Numbered from the stretch's first letter, positions 1 to 7,799 are shown. The stretch is DNA of 33,724 nt from Levilactobacillus parabrevis ATCC 53295 (GCF_001434055.1 NZ_AZCZ01000031.1:1-33724), one strand, 5' to 3'. The notes: a model not told the origin generated them from the letters alone. Program-made: numbers and translations.

Positions 1-34
1 ATTAAAATCGCAGGTTTTCTGCTTAATTTTAATA

Positions 35-67
35 AAAATCGCCGGCTAATTTTAAGCCAGCGATTTT
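35..67 (-). terminator. Intrinsic terminator of the zinc-ribbon operon
   Basis: The arms AAAATCGCCGGCT and AGCCAGCGATTTT pair over 13 positions with one mismatch around a 7-nt AT loop. Read on the minus strand the stem is followed by a T-rich run. It lies about 80 nt past the stop codon of the last zinc-ribbon gene. It is A/T-rich on both sides, so it could also stop plus-strand transcription entering from the left. Confidence 0.75.
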
Positions 68-147
68 CAGGGATACTTAAGTTGTCTATTTAAAAGTCCA
101 AAGTTGGTGGATGTTCGTCATCTGAGACGACAGTCACTAGTGGTAGT

Positions 148-1020
148 TTAGTAGTTATTGTTATTGAAACTGTCAGTCAGGCCATTGGTGAAGTTTTCCA
201 GGTAGTTGGTGATGGACCCACCCACGAAGTTCCGTACGATTAACAGGTAAATTGACAGCGCGATGCTAATTGCGATCAGTGCCAACAGAACCGTGTAGAA
301 TTTGTCCCAACGGGGATGGTCAACGCCATCGACGGTGCTGAAGAGGTAACCCACGTTTAGGATCAGGAAAATCGGGGAGAAGAGGCCAAGCATGCGGCCA
401 TAGCTTTCAAGACTGTCTGGGCTCATGAACAGCGTGAAGACGAAAATAATGATGCAGAAGACCAGAATCAAGTTGGTCAAGCTAGCCAAACGGTTGGTGT
501 AGTCCCAGATGGAGAAGCGTCCTTCGGTATCCGCAATCTTCCGGAAGCCGAAACCGACAGCAATGTAAATGATTGCGCCAACTGCCAGGAAGACTAGCAG
601 GAAAAGGCTGAGCTTGAAAATGACGCCCCCGAAGTGAACGGGTTCATCCGTCATGTTGTTTAAGGCCTTAGTTGCTGCGGAAGCAACCCGGTTGGCCAAG
701 ACGACAAAGGCCAGAACAATCACCACAATATTAAGCAGAAAGGCCGTAACCCCAAAGTATTTATGCGTGTCCGGCACCATTGTTGCGGGATGTCGCACGG
801 TCTTCAACCACCAGGAGAAGAAGTTGCCGGAGAAGCGCTTGGCCCGTTGAACGGATTCAGTGGTCTTTGCTGAGCGGCTTTCCTGAGTGGTGGTACTCTG
901 TTGGGGGGCACCGGTAGCCGAGGTAGCGGCCGTCAGATTATGACCACATTTCGGGCAAAACTTAGCGTCGGCCTTAACCTCGTTACCACAGTTGGGACAG
1001 AATTTTGTTGCGTTATTCAT
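148..1020 (-). CDS. Zinc-ribbon polytopic membrane protein
   Basis: Protein of 290 residues and unknown function. A zinc ribbon sits at the very N-terminus (C8-x2-C11 and C22-x2-C25, in the CPNCG/CPKCG form), followed by a Ser/Thr/Ala/Gln-rich linker to about residue 55. The remainder holds about five hydrophobic segments (roughly 90-112, 132-160, 182-205, 213-233, 243-262), as in Yip1-like multi-pass membrane domains. No catalytic motif is visible. The ribbon would face the cytoplasm. AAAGGAG about 10 nt upstream supports the ATG. It is the last gene of a three-gene leftward operon, 14 nt after the TcaA-like gene, which suggests a shared membrane or cell-envelope role. Structure is clear; function is open. 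Confidence 0.85.
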   Translation of the reverse strand: MNNATKFCPNCGNEVKADAKFCPKCGHNLTAATSATGAPQQSTTTQESRSAKTTESVQRAKRFSGNFFSWWLKTVRHPATMVPDTHKYFGVTAFLLNIVVIVLAFVVLANRVASAATKALNNMTDEPVHFGGVIFKLSLFLLVFLAVGAIIYIAVGFGFRKIADTEGRFSIWDYTNRLASLTNLILVFCIIIFVFTLFMSPDSLESYGRMLGLFSPIFLILNVGYLFSTVDGVDHPRWDKFYTVLLALIAISIALSIYLLIVRNFVGGSITNYLENFTNGLTDSFNNNNY

Positions 1021-1034
1021 AGATGGAAACTCCT

Positions 1035-2549
1035 TTAATTATCTTTGGTATAGTCGTTGATCTTCTTGGCACCGGAAATTTTGGAAATCTTGTAGCTACC
1101 GGAATCGTTGGCGCCTGGCTTAACGGTTGCGGTGTATTGGAAGGTCTGAACGTGCTTGGAATCATCGTGATAGAAGCTGTATTTAACGGTGTAAGTGACC
1201 AGACTGACTTTATCAACGTCGGGTTCAACGCCGGTGACGGTGGTGTCGAAGTCCGTGGAATCAACTTCGTCATCCTTGTAGTACCCCTTGGCCATCTTGA
1301 CCAGGTCTTGATAGTCGGAGTTGCTCGTGCCACTTTCAAAGTAGTCGGGTAAATCGGAATCGTCATCGCTTGTGACCGTATCGTCATCATCATCGTCATC
1401 GGAGTCATCGTCGCCGTAGTTGGAGAGGTCATCGATGTCAGAGAAGATTCCCTCAATAAAGCTGGAGGCGTCGTCCTGACTCATGAGGCCAGGGAAGGTC
1501 AGCTTAACGTCGTAACCGTCGTCACTCTCAGCGAGCTTCGTTGTCTTGGACTTGATCGTCCCGTTAGCGGCCTTGTACTTTGCGTAGATCTGCATAGCAG
1601 GGGACCAAGGTTCATTCTTCATGGTCAACATGCCACTGCTGTCGGCGGTCCCTAGCTTATTGCCGTTCAGGTAGACCGTTGACGATGGCAGGGTGTCAAA
1701 CGTGACGGAAATGGTCTTCAGACTCAGATCGTAAGAGGTGCCGTCACTAATGTAGTAACTCCCCTTATTCACGATGTGGTGACCGGAGACGGTCCCGCTC
1801 GCTTGTAATTGGTATTTGCCGGGTGCCAGTGGGCCAAGTTTCTTGGTATACATATCGCTGGTGGCAGTCGCAATCTTCTTGCCATCGAGCTTGATGACGT
1901 TCCCCTTGTGATTCGTGGTGACCGTCGGGTAGACGGGCTTCACGGTAATCTGGTACTTCGGGAAGAACAGCAGGCGATGACCGCTGTTGCCGTATGTAAA
2001 TAGGGAATCGGAGCTGTAGCTCGTGGCGCGGAGTTGGCGCTTTAAGCTGGCCAGATCCTTGGGATTTTGACTGTAGTATTTGGAAATTGGCTTGAGGTTG
2101 TGGTCTGTCATCTTCAGGCTCGATGTTGTACTGGTAAAGATCGACGTCAGGTGCTTGCCGGACTTGATGTTGGCGATGGAACGGTCCAGTGTGGCATCAC
2201 GTGAGTAGTAGTGATTGCCCCAAACGAAGAAGGCGATGATTAGCACAACCAGAATTCCCAGGCTCCACCAGATCCGCTTGTTCTTTTTACTCATTGGCTT
2301 GCGGGGTTGGGATGCTTGTCGTGACCCAGCGGTGGGTTCGATCTTGGATTGCGGTGACGTTGCACTTGGCTCCTGGGGAGTGGCTGACTGCGCGGCGTTT
2401 GCTGTTGGTTGTGCGTCCGCTAAGTTATAGCCACAGTTTTGACAGAAAGTGTCGTCGGGGGCTACGGGATGACCACAGTTGGGACAAAAGCTCGTTGCAC
2501 TCCCAGCCGGTTGGTCATTGGCAGGGGCGGCGTATTTTACGAGATGCAT
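1035..2549 (-). CDS. TcaA/YvbJ-like zinc-ribbon membrane protein
   Basis: Protein of 504 residues built like the TcaA/YvbJ family: cytoplasmic zinc ribbon (C22, C25, C36, C39), low-complexity linker, basic patch, a single membrane helix at about 93-110, then a large extracytoplasmic part with repeated beta-rich segments. This fits TcaA domains, including a PEGA-like stretch near LPSSTVYLNGNKLG. An acidic run made almost only of Asp, broken by Ser, lies near residues 380-395, ahead of a C-terminal domain resembling an NTF2-like fold. In staphylococci TcaA affects wall teichoic acid and glycopeptide susceptibility; that role is not shown here. The ribosome site TTTGGAGGAAAAATT supports the ATG. 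Middle gene of the operon. Family assignment moderate, function inferred. Confidence 0.8.
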   Translation of the reverse strand: MHLVKYAAPANDQPAGSATSFCPNCGHPVAPDDTFCQNCGYNLADAQPTANAAQSATPQEPSATSPQSKIEPTAGSRQASQPRKPMSKKNKRIWWSLGILVVLIIAFFVWGNHYYSRDATLDRSIANIKSGKHLTSIFTSTTSSLKMTDHNLKPISKYYSQNPKDLASLKRQLRATSYSSDSLFTYGNSGHRLLFFPKYQITVKPVYPTVTTNHKGNVIKLDGKKIATATSDMYTKKLGPLAPGKYQLQASGTVSGHHIVNKGSYYISDGTSYDLSLKTISVTFDTLPSSTVYLNGNKLGTADSSGMLTMKNEPWSPAMQIYAKYKAANGTIKSKTTKLAESDDGYDVKLTFPGLMSQDDASSFIEGIFSDIDDLSNYGDDDSDDDDDDDTVTSDDDSDLPDYFESGTSNSDYQDLVKMAKGYYKDDEVDSTDFDTTVTGVEPDVDKVSLVTYTVKYSFYHDDSKHVQTFQYTATVKPGANDSGSYKISKISGAKKINDYTKDN

Positions 2550-2570
2550 AATTTTTCCTCCAAATTTAAA

Positions 2571-2996
2571 TTAGTTGACGGAGACTAGAGCTTCCCCGTA
2601 CAGGTAAAACTGGTGTGAATTCTCATGGATACTTAGGTTGTAGGCACCCGCATAGTCCTTAGCGAGTAGCAGGGCAATCAGATTCTGAACGAGGCTTTTC
2701 CAGGATTCGAGGGGCTCTTGAGAAATAGCGACATCGCTCTCGGCAAAAATAATCCCGCCGCTGTGGTAGCCGGCAGGGATGTCCGTGGCTAAAGTTAGTC
2801 GTAATCTTCGGGCCTTCTCTGCTTCAGTGGGTGAGAGGCTCAGTGCGGATAGCGGGAAGTCCAGATCAGTTGCGTGGGGTGTCATTATGTAGTTATTTGC
2901 TGCGGTTAAGGCGTGACCGCAGTGCAGGCAGAAGTTCGCCTCATTGGTATTCTGGAAGCCACAGTCTGGACAGACCCGGTAAGTCGTGACAGTCAT
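2571..2996 (-). CDS. Small zinc-ribbon protein
   Basis: Protein of 141 residues with an N-terminal zinc ribbon (C9-x2-C12, C23-x2-C26) and no obvious membrane helix. The C-terminal 90 residues are mixed alpha/beta and match no family I recognise. The ATG at 2996 is chosen over a start 21 nt further upstream because AGGAGG lies 6 nt before it. It is the first gene of the leftward operon, 21 nt ahead of the TcaA-like gene, so it may be a soluble partner or regulator of the two membrane proteins. Function unknown. Confidence 0.8.
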   Translation of the reverse strand: MTVTTYRVCPDCGFQNTNEANFCLHCGHALTAANNYIMTPHATDLDFPLSALSLSPTEAEKARRLRLTLATDIPAGYHSGGIIFAESDVAISQEPLESWKSLVQNLIALLLAKDYAGAYNLSIHENSHQFYLYGEALVSVN

Positions 2997-3036
2997 ATTG
3001 CGCCTCCTTTCTGACACTTAATTCGCCTTCAGCGGT

Positions 3037-3064
3037 TTTATAAGGACCGTTCAACCCTTGTAAA
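3037..3064 (-). promoter_or_regulatory. Candidate promoter of the zinc-ribbon operon
   Basis: On the minus strand TTTACA and TATAAA are separated by 16 nt, placing the start of transcription about 30 nt before the first gene. An 8-bp inverted repeat (TTCGCCTT near 3022, AAGGCGAA near 3090) brackets it, and CAGCGG occurs on both sides, so a regulator could act here. Seen in sequence only; moderate to low certainty. Confidence 0.45.
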
Positions 3065-3158
3065 ACCTGACAAGCGTCAGCGGCGAATAAGGCGAAGGTT
3101 AAGTTTTTATAACGATAATATTATTATACTCTAAATGATTGGTTGACGAGACATTAAT

Positions 3159-3198
3159 TTGATGAATCAATTGACAATTCTCAAAAAAGGGCTAGCAT
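3159..3198 (+). promoter_or_regulatory. Promoter and candidate operator of tetR-lepA2
   Basis: TTGACA (3171-3176) and TAGCAT (3193-3198) are separated by 16 nt. Directly upstream, TTGATGAATCAA (3159-3170) is a palindrome with 5-bp arms abutting the -35 box. TetR-family repressors often bind such sites at their own promoters, so autoregulation is a reasonable inference. An upstream segment also carries the leftward promoter, making this a compact divergent control region. Confidence 0.5.
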
Positions 3199-3250
3199 AT
3201 TAAAAATGACCACCAGTCAATTTTGGAAGAATTCAACGGAGGTGTTTCAG

Positions 3251-3916
3251 ATGGCCAATGTCTTAACGCCCACACAGAAGACGGCCAGGGCTCGGCGTAT
3301 TGCCACGGCAGCCTGGCAACTCTTTCAGACGCACGCGTTTAGCGAGATCTCAATGGCAATGATTGCCCGGCAGGCCGGCGTTGCCAAGGGGACGCTATTC
3401 AACTATTACCAGACCAAAGAGAGTATCTTCATGACGCTTTTGCTGGAGGGGTATCGGGATTACTTTCGGCAATTGATCACCCGTTTGGCAGCCGAACCAC
3501 AGATGACGTCGGCCCAGGTGAAGGCGTATCTGTTGGCCGAGACCAAGACACTCATCACCCAACATGCGACGCTCGTGCGGCTGAATGCCTTACGGGGGCC
3601 GGTACTAGAAGCGCACGCCGACCGCACACAGACCGTGGCAGGTCGCCGCGACCTGTACACCGTGAACGTCCAGTTGGGGGAGGTGTTGGCCACCAAGCTT
3701 CCGGGACTTGACGCCCAAATGGCGGCCCACCTCTTTGTGATTCAGAGTGCCATCATCAGTGGTTTGATGAACCTTTCCGGCTTGGATCATTTTAAGCAAA
3801 CAACACTATCAGCCGACTTTCCGGCATTTCAAATCAACCTCGAAGTGGAGGCCCAGCAGACGTTTGGCTTCTACCTCGATGGAATTTTTAAGGAGGAATT
3901 CACCCGTGAATCCTAG
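3251..3916 (+). CDS. TetR/AcrR-family regulator
   Basis: Regulator of 221 residues. The N-terminal 60 residues hold the TetR helix-turn-helix (FSEISMAMIARQAGVAKGTL followed by FNYYQTKESIF). The C-terminal part is helical and variable, as expected for a ligand-binding and dimer domain. The ATG at 3251 is preferred because GGAGG lies 8 nt upstream; a start 45 nt earlier lacks this. Its 3' end overlaps the next gene by 11 nt, so regulator and LepA paralogue are translationally linked and probably co-transcribed. It most likely represses its own operon; the inducer is unknown. Confidence 0.9.
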   Translation: MANVLTPTQKTARARRIATAAWQLFQTHAFSEISMAMIARQAGVAKGTLFNYYQTKESIFMTLLLEGYRDYFRQLITRLAAEPQMTSAQVKAYLLAETKTLITQHATLVRLNALRGPVLEAHADRTQTVAGRRDLYTVNVQLGEVLATKLPGLDAQMAAHLFVIQSAIISGLMNLSGLDHFKQTTLSADFPAFQINLEVEAQQTFGFYLDGIFKEEFTRES

Positions 3917-5702
3917 TCATATCAGAAATTTTGCCATCATTGCCCACATCGACCACGGGAAATCCACGTTGGCTGATCGCATTATGGAACAGACCCAGAC
4001 CGTCAACGACCGTGACAGTAAGGCCCAGTTGCTCGATGACCTAGCCGTTGAGCAGGCCCACGGGGTCACCGTCAAATCGCGGACGGTGCGGAACTACTAC
4101 CACGCCGATGACGGTCAGGAGTATGAATATAACTTTATCGACACCCCGGGCCACGTCGATTTTACCTATGAAGTATCGAAGAGTCTGGCCGCTAGCGACG
4201 GGGCGATTCTGCTGGTCGATGCCACGCAGGGGGTCCAGGCCCAGACCGTGGCCAACTTGCGGCTCGCACAGGCCAATCACCTGGTCGTGATTCCCGTGAT
4301 CAACAAGATTGATGCCGCCGCAGCCGATGTCGCACGCACTGCCGAGCAGATCCGCGCGCTATCGCCAGAGTTTGCGGACGCGACCATGTTGAAAATCTCG
4401 GCGAAGACCGGTCTCAACGTGCACGATGTTTTGGAGGCAATCCACACCACGATTCCGGCACCGACGGGGGATGCTAAGCAACCACTCAAGGCTTTGGTCT
4501 TTGATTCCCAGTACGATGCGTTCAAGGGCATCATCGCCTATGTGCGACTGCTGGATGGCACCTTGCAGGCGAACGACCAGTTGCTGTTGATGGCTAACCA
4601 GCAGACCGTTAGCGCCAATGAAATCGGCATCTTTGCGCCGCAACGGGTAGCGACTAAGCAGCTCGGTGTGGGGGATGTTGGTTACGTGGTGACGGGACTG
4701 AAAGATCCCCAGGCCTTACGCGTTGGTGATACGCTGACAACGGCCACCAACCCAACCGCCACGGCCTTGCCGGGGTACCAGCCCGCTCAGTCGATGGTCT
4801 TTGCCGGCTTCTATCCCCAGGGGGACCACTACCACGATCTTCAGTTGGCGGTGGAGAAGTTAGCGTTGAATGATACCTCGTTTCACTATCACGCCGAGAA
4901 TTCTGAGGCCCTCGGTGCGGGCTTCCGTTGCGGTTTCTTAGGCATCTTTCACCTGCAGATCATCCGCGAACGTCTACATGATGAATACGGGTTGGATGTC
5001 CTGACGACGGCGCCTAACGTCACATATCACGTGCATTTGAAGAATCAGGATGAGCCGGTCATCGTGGACAATCCGATTAAATTTCCCGACTATTCGCAGG
5101 TCGATTACGTCGAGGAACCATTGGCGACAGCGACCATCACCACGACCAATGAGAGCCTGGGCGCCGTGATGAAATTGGCCGACCAGCATAAGGGGACGTT
5201 ACAGGGTATGAGTAATCAGGGGGATTTGGTCGTTCTGAACTACGAGTTGCCATTTGCCGAAATTGCCTACGACTTCTTCAATGCGTTGAAGTCGGTTTCT
5301 CACGGCTACGCGACGCTGACGACCGACTTGGCTGGCTACGATATTGCCGATGTGGTCAAGCTGGAAGTTCACGTCAATTACGCCCGGGTGGACGCGCTAT
5401 CCTTCGTGGTTCACCGTGAGGACGCACCTCGCGTGGCACAGGAGTTGGTTCACAAGCTAAAATTCGTGATTCCCCGGAAACTCTATCCGATGCCGGTCCA
5501 ATCTGTCGTTGAGGGGAAAGCGTTGGCCAGAGTGGATGTGCCACCATTACGGAAGAATGCAGCGGTCAGTGGCGACAAGAAGAGTGCATCGAAGAAACAA
5601 GCCCTGTTGCGGCGCCAGAGCGTGAACAAGCGGCAGGCGGCCCATAGTGATATTGAGCTACCTCAAGAAGTCTTCAATGCCGTCTTGGACTTGGAAAAGT
5701 AA
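3906..5702 (+). CDS. lepA2: Elongation factor 4 paralogue (LepA-like GTPase)
   Basis: Translational GTPase of 598 residues, close to EF4 length. Visible motifs: P-loop AHIDHGKST (13-21), switch I Thr55, DTPGH (79-83) with the catalytic His83, NKID (133-136), SAK (164-166), EF-Tu-like domain II and the EF4 elbow (GFRCGFLGIFHLQIIRERL). It looks like a diverged second copy rather than the housekeeping one: the usual RERGITIK region reads EQAHGVTVKS, and the C-terminal tail keeps IPRKLYPMPVQ and LRKN but has little of the usual KKRMK segment. The start is GTG at 3906 with AAGGAGG 9 nt upstream, inside the end of tetR. Lactobacilli can carry a second lepA; its role is unsettled, and control by TetR here suggests a conditional function on ribosomes. 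Confidence 0.88.
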   Translation: MNPSHIRNFAIIAHIDHGKSTLADRIMEQTQTVNDRDSKAQLLDDLAVEQAHGVTVKSRTVRNYYHADDGQEYEYNFIDTPGHVDFTYEVSKSLAASDGAILLVDATQGVQAQTVANLRLAQANHLVVIPVINKIDAAAADVARTAEQIRALSPEFADATMLKISAKTGLNVHDVLEAIHTTIPAPTGDAKQPLKALVFDSQYDAFKGIIAYVRLLDGTLQANDQLLLMANQQTVSANEIGIFAPQRVATKQLGVGDVGYVVTGLKDPQALRVGDTLTTATNPTATALPGYQPAQSMVFAGFYPQGDHYHDLQLAVEKLALNDTSFHYHAENSEALGAGFRCGFLGIFHLQIIRERLHDEYGLDVLTTAPNVTYHVHLKNQDEPVIVDNPIKFPDYSQVDYVEEPLATATITTTNESLGAVMKLADQHKGTLQGMSNQGDLVVLNYELPFAEIAYDFFNALKSVSHGYATLTTDLAGYDIADVVKLEVHVNYARVDALSFVVHREDAPRVAQELVHKLKFVIPRKLYPMPVQSVVEGKALARVDVPPLRKNAAVSGDKKSASKKQALLRRQSVNKRQAAHSDIELPQEVFNAVLDLEK

Positions 5703-5794
5703 GGACTTTCGCCGAACCAAGCCCAGTATCTAGCCCCCCATATCGCTTGAAATATGGTAGCTTATGGCTAATCAATTTCAAGGGAGGTGGCAGC

Positions 5795-5977
5795 ATGTGG
5801 TTTCACTTCAATCGCCGATTCTACCGCACCGTGTCATTCTGGTTGGGCATCCTCTGCGTGCTGGCCGAGGTCAGTATCTGGCACTATGACACGCTCTCCA
5901 CGCGTTCGGTGGGCTTCGGGACGGGAGCGTTTCTAATCTTAGTGAGCCTGGGTTGGGATACGAAAGAGCATAAATAA
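5795..5977 (+). CDS. Small two-helix membrane protein
   Basis: Protein of 60 residues with two hydrophobic segments (about 11-27 and 38-53) joined by a short polar stretch, ending in a charged tail (WDTKEHK). GGGAGG 7 nt before the ATG supports translation. No family recognised. It lies about 90 nt after lepA2, and its stop codon sits inside the left arm of the following terminator, so it could be the last gene of the tetR-lepA2 transcript. Confidence 0.65.
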   Translation: MWFHFNRRFYRTVSFWLGILCVLAEVSIWHYDTLSTRSVGFGTGAFLILVSLGWDTKEHK

Positions 5978-6012
5978 GCGGGACCGTGAGTTTTTGCGGT
6001 CCCGCTTATTTT
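5973..6012 (+). terminator. Intrinsic terminator after the small membrane protein
   Basis: A perfect 14-bp stem (AATAAGCGGGACCG with its complement at 5997-6010) around a 10-nt loop, followed by a short T run. The A-rich start of the left arm means it could also end leftward transcription of the facing Nudix gene. Confidence 0.85.
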
Positions 6013-6044
6013 GAATTAACTACTGAAGCTAGCAGAAGGTTGTT

Positions 6045-6503
6045 TTATTTTTGGGCAAAGTAGTCGCGCCCCGCCGCCAACATATCTGCCGTTTGTTGGT
6101 TCAATAGGGGTGGTAGGTTGTCGAAGGGGAAATACTTCAGGTCTAGCGTCTCGTCGGTTTCTTCACGCAGCGTGTGTCCGCCGACCTGTTTAACCAAGTA
6201 AAGCCGTGAGATCACTTGCGTTTCGTCACCGTTGGGATAGGTCGTAAAACCTTGATCGAACAGCCCTAGTGGTTGAACGATTTCGACGTCGATACCGGCG
6301 TCTTCCTTGTACTCGCGGACGCAGGCCTGGTCGAAGGTTTCGCCATATTCGAGGTAGCCGCCGGGCAAGCTCCAGTTGTGGGTGTCGGTTCGCAGGTTGA
6401 GTAGCACTTCCTGCCGGTCATTGACCAAGATAGCGCCGGCAGCGTTGAGAATCAATGGTCGGTGACCAACTAAGCCACGGATTTCTTGAATGTAATTTGC
6501 CAT
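6045..6503 (-). CDS. Nudix hydrolase
   Basis: Nudix protein of 152 residues. The Nudix box spans residues 49-71 with G49, E55, R63, E64, E67, D68 and G70: the usual REUxEExGU ends as REYKEDAGI, so the second of the paired glutamates is Asp. These residues bind the divalent metals used to cleave nucleoside diphosphates linked to another group X. The N-terminal RPLILNAAGAILVNDRQEVL and later YPNGDETQVISRLYLV resemble the common ADP-ribose/NTP-type Nudix proteins of Firmicutes; the substrate cannot be told from sequence. The ribosome site is weak (GTAGGT). Monocistronic and convergent with the previous gene. Confidence 0.9.
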   Translation of the reverse strand: MANYIQEIRGLVGHRPLILNAAGAILVNDRQEVLLNLRTDTHNWSLPGGYLEYGETFDQACVREYKEDAGIDVEIVQPLGLFDQGFTTYPNGDETQVISRLYLVKQVGGHTLREETDETLDLKYFPFDNLPPLLNQQTADMLAAGRDYFAQK

Positions 6504-6580
6504 GAATGGATGACCTACTTTCTATCGGATTAAGTCCTAGTATGCCACAAAATGAAGGAGGGTGCTTTATTAGGTGAAGC

Positions 6581-6599
6581 TACCCTTAAAGGGTATACT
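6581..6599 (+). promoter_or_regulatory. -10 box overlapped by a palindromic operator
   Basis: TACCCTTAAAGGGTA (6581-6595) is a perfect 7+1+7 palindrome whose right end runs into a TATACT -10 hexamer (6594-6599), 20 nt before the antitoxin start codon. No good -35 box is visible, so the promoter may be weak or activator-dependent. The downstream gene begins with an HTH domain, so negative autoregulation of the toxin-antitoxin operon is the natural reading. Confidence 0.55.
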
Positions 6600-6618
6600 G
6601 ACGATTGAGGTGAGGACT

Positions 6619-7068
6619 ATGACTAGGACAGCTGCAACACTTAAATTTATTCGTCGGCATTATCACATCAGTCAGCAGGAATTAGCAACGTTATTGAATG
6701 CTTCGCCACGCACAGTCCAGCACTGGGAACAGGGCGATTATGCCCCTAGTGGAACCGCAGTAAAATTAATTCAACTTTTGGCAAAAAATGACGCTGTTTT
6801 TACGGAGTTAGTAGGTATGAAAGGAGATGAAGGAATTATGTATTTAGATCATAACGATCAAGAGCTGACAATCCTGGGTGTGGCCTTTCGCAACGAACGG
6901 GAATATCGGGCCACTTTGAATGCGGTGGTAAATAACATGTATGAAGGGTTTGAGCCGACAGTGGCTGATATTAAACTGCTGAGAGAAATGGATAATCGTG
7001 ATGAGCCAATGACAACGCAAGAAATTCTGAATTGGATTGACGCACGGGATGCTGTGTCTGATCAATGA
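6619..7068 (+). CDS. HTH-VbhA fusion: antitoxin and repressor for Fic
   Basis: Protein of 149 residues with two parts. Residues 1-65 form an XRE-like helix-turn-helix (HISQQELATLLNASPRTVQHW). Residues 75-149 resemble the VbhA antitoxin that blocks Fic AMP-transferases: the helix ending NNMYEGFEPT aligns with the inhibitory motif [S/T]xxxE[G/N] of class I Fic modules, with E109-G110 kept but Asn105 in place of the usual Ser/Thr. The rest (REMDNRDEPMTTQEILNWID) also follows VbhA. ATG 6619 is chosen for the GAGGTGAGG upstream. An internal ATG at 6838 has AAGGAG before it and would yield a 76-residue stand-alone antitoxin. The stop overlaps the fic start (ATGA). The family call rests on motif recall, not a search. 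Confidence 0.8.
   Translation: MTRTAATLKFIRRHYHISQQELATLLNASPRTVQHWEQGDYAPSGTAVKLIQLLAKNDAVFTELVGMKGDEGIMYLDHNDQELTILGVAFRNEREYRATLNAVVNNMYEGFEPTVADIKLLREMDNRDEPMTTQEILNWIDARDAVSDQ
6821..6840 (+). promoter_or_regulatory. Internal ribosome site and start within the antitoxin gene
   Basis: AAGGAG (6821-6826) and a nearer GAAGGA (6829-6834) precede an in-frame ATG at 6838. Initiation here would skip the HTH and give a 76-residue VbhA-like protein, close to the size of free-standing VbhA antitoxins. The spacing (11 or 3 nt) is not ideal, so use of this start is a hypothesis. Confidence 0.4.
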
Positions 7069-7664
7069 AAAGGTGGGAGGACTATCTGCAGCCCAATGGG
7101 ACACTGAGAAACAAATGGCATATTACCGATGATGATCGTTTACAGACGCTGGAATATTTGGTTAGTGCACGACAGCAGAAGTTTTTGGAACAAAATGATT
7201 TCATCCTTCCAGATGGTTATCAACTCACGGGCGTGGACGTTACGGAGTTAAAGCGGATCAATCGTTTCTTGTTGGATGACATCTACGATTGGGCTGGGGA
7301 ATACCGCGAAGTGGATTTTACTAAATCTAGTGACGGTGTTGTGACCCACTTCCATCCAGTCATCCTGTTTGGGAATGCCGAGTGGGATATTCAGCGGCAA
7401 CTGAATGACTATGTCAAGCTGAGTCGCGACCAGGACGTGGTAGCAACAACCCTGGGAGAATTGATAACGGCAATTAATATGTTTCACCCGTTTCGTGAGG
7501 GGAATGGCCGGACTCTCCGAATCTTCTTAGCAGTTCTGGTGCAGCAAAAGGGCTATCGCTTGCAATTGACCGCCAGTCAACAGGCCGAGTACATGGCTGC
7601 CAGTGTAGCGGATTCGGCAACGCAGATGACTGCAGTGCTGCGGTCCGCACTTTTAGAGAATTAG
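7065..7664 (+). CDS. fic: Fic-domain AMP-transferase toxin
   Basis: Fic protein of 199 residues. The catalytic motif is intact: HPFREGNGRTLR at 141-152, with the general base His141, metal-binding Glu145, the anion-hole Gly/Asn and Arg152, the arginine that an inhibitory Glu normally contacts. The flap that positions the target lies near residues 86-97 (TKSSDGVVTHFHP). Such proteins transfer AMP from ATP to a hydroxyl of a target; relatives (VbhT, FicT) modify gyrase and topoisomerase IV. The target here is not known. The start codon overlaps the antitoxin stop by 4 nt and lacks a strong ribosome site of its own, so toxin synthesis probably depends on antitoxin translation. No secretion domain, so it acts inside the cell. 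Confidence 0.92.
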   Translation: MKRWEDYLQPNGTLRNKWHITDDDRLQTLEYLVSARQQKFLEQNDFILPDGYQLTGVDVTELKRINRFLLDDIYDWAGEYREVDFTKSSDGVVTHFHPVILFGNAEWDIQRQLNDYVKLSRDQDVVATTLGELITAINMFHPFREGNGRTLRIFLAVLVQQKGYRLQLTASQQAEYMAASVADSATQMTAVLRSALLEN

Positions 7665-7688
7665 AAGGGCTAGCTCCTTATCTGACAA

Positions 7689-7735
7689 AAAATCGGTGAC
7701 CGCCAATTCCATTAGGAGTGGTGGTCACCGATTTT
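7689..7735 (+). terminator. Bidirectional terminator between fic and padA
   Basis: A perfect 13-bp stem (AAAATCGGTGACC with its complement at 7723-7735) closes a 21-nt loop. The A-run and T-run at either end allow it to work for fic and for the convergent padA. Between it and padA is a 12-bp palindrome AACAACGTTGTT at 7782-7793 with no assigned role. Confidence 0.8.
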
Positions 7736-7799
7736 CTAGGTTACTTGTGTTAGATTTCAAATGGATTTAACAGCCGCAGGCAACAACGTTGTTTTGTAA

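Noticed and set aside
1013-1456. Open frame with Thr/Met-rich low-complexity protein on the minus strand
   Set aside because: It overlaps the TcaA-like gene in another frame; its composition comes from the Asp-codon run (GAT/GAC) read out of phase.
7782-7793. Palindrome AACAACGTTGTT as a padA terminator
   Set aside because: There is no T-run after it on the minus strand; the strong bidirectional hairpin at 7689-7735 is the better candidate.
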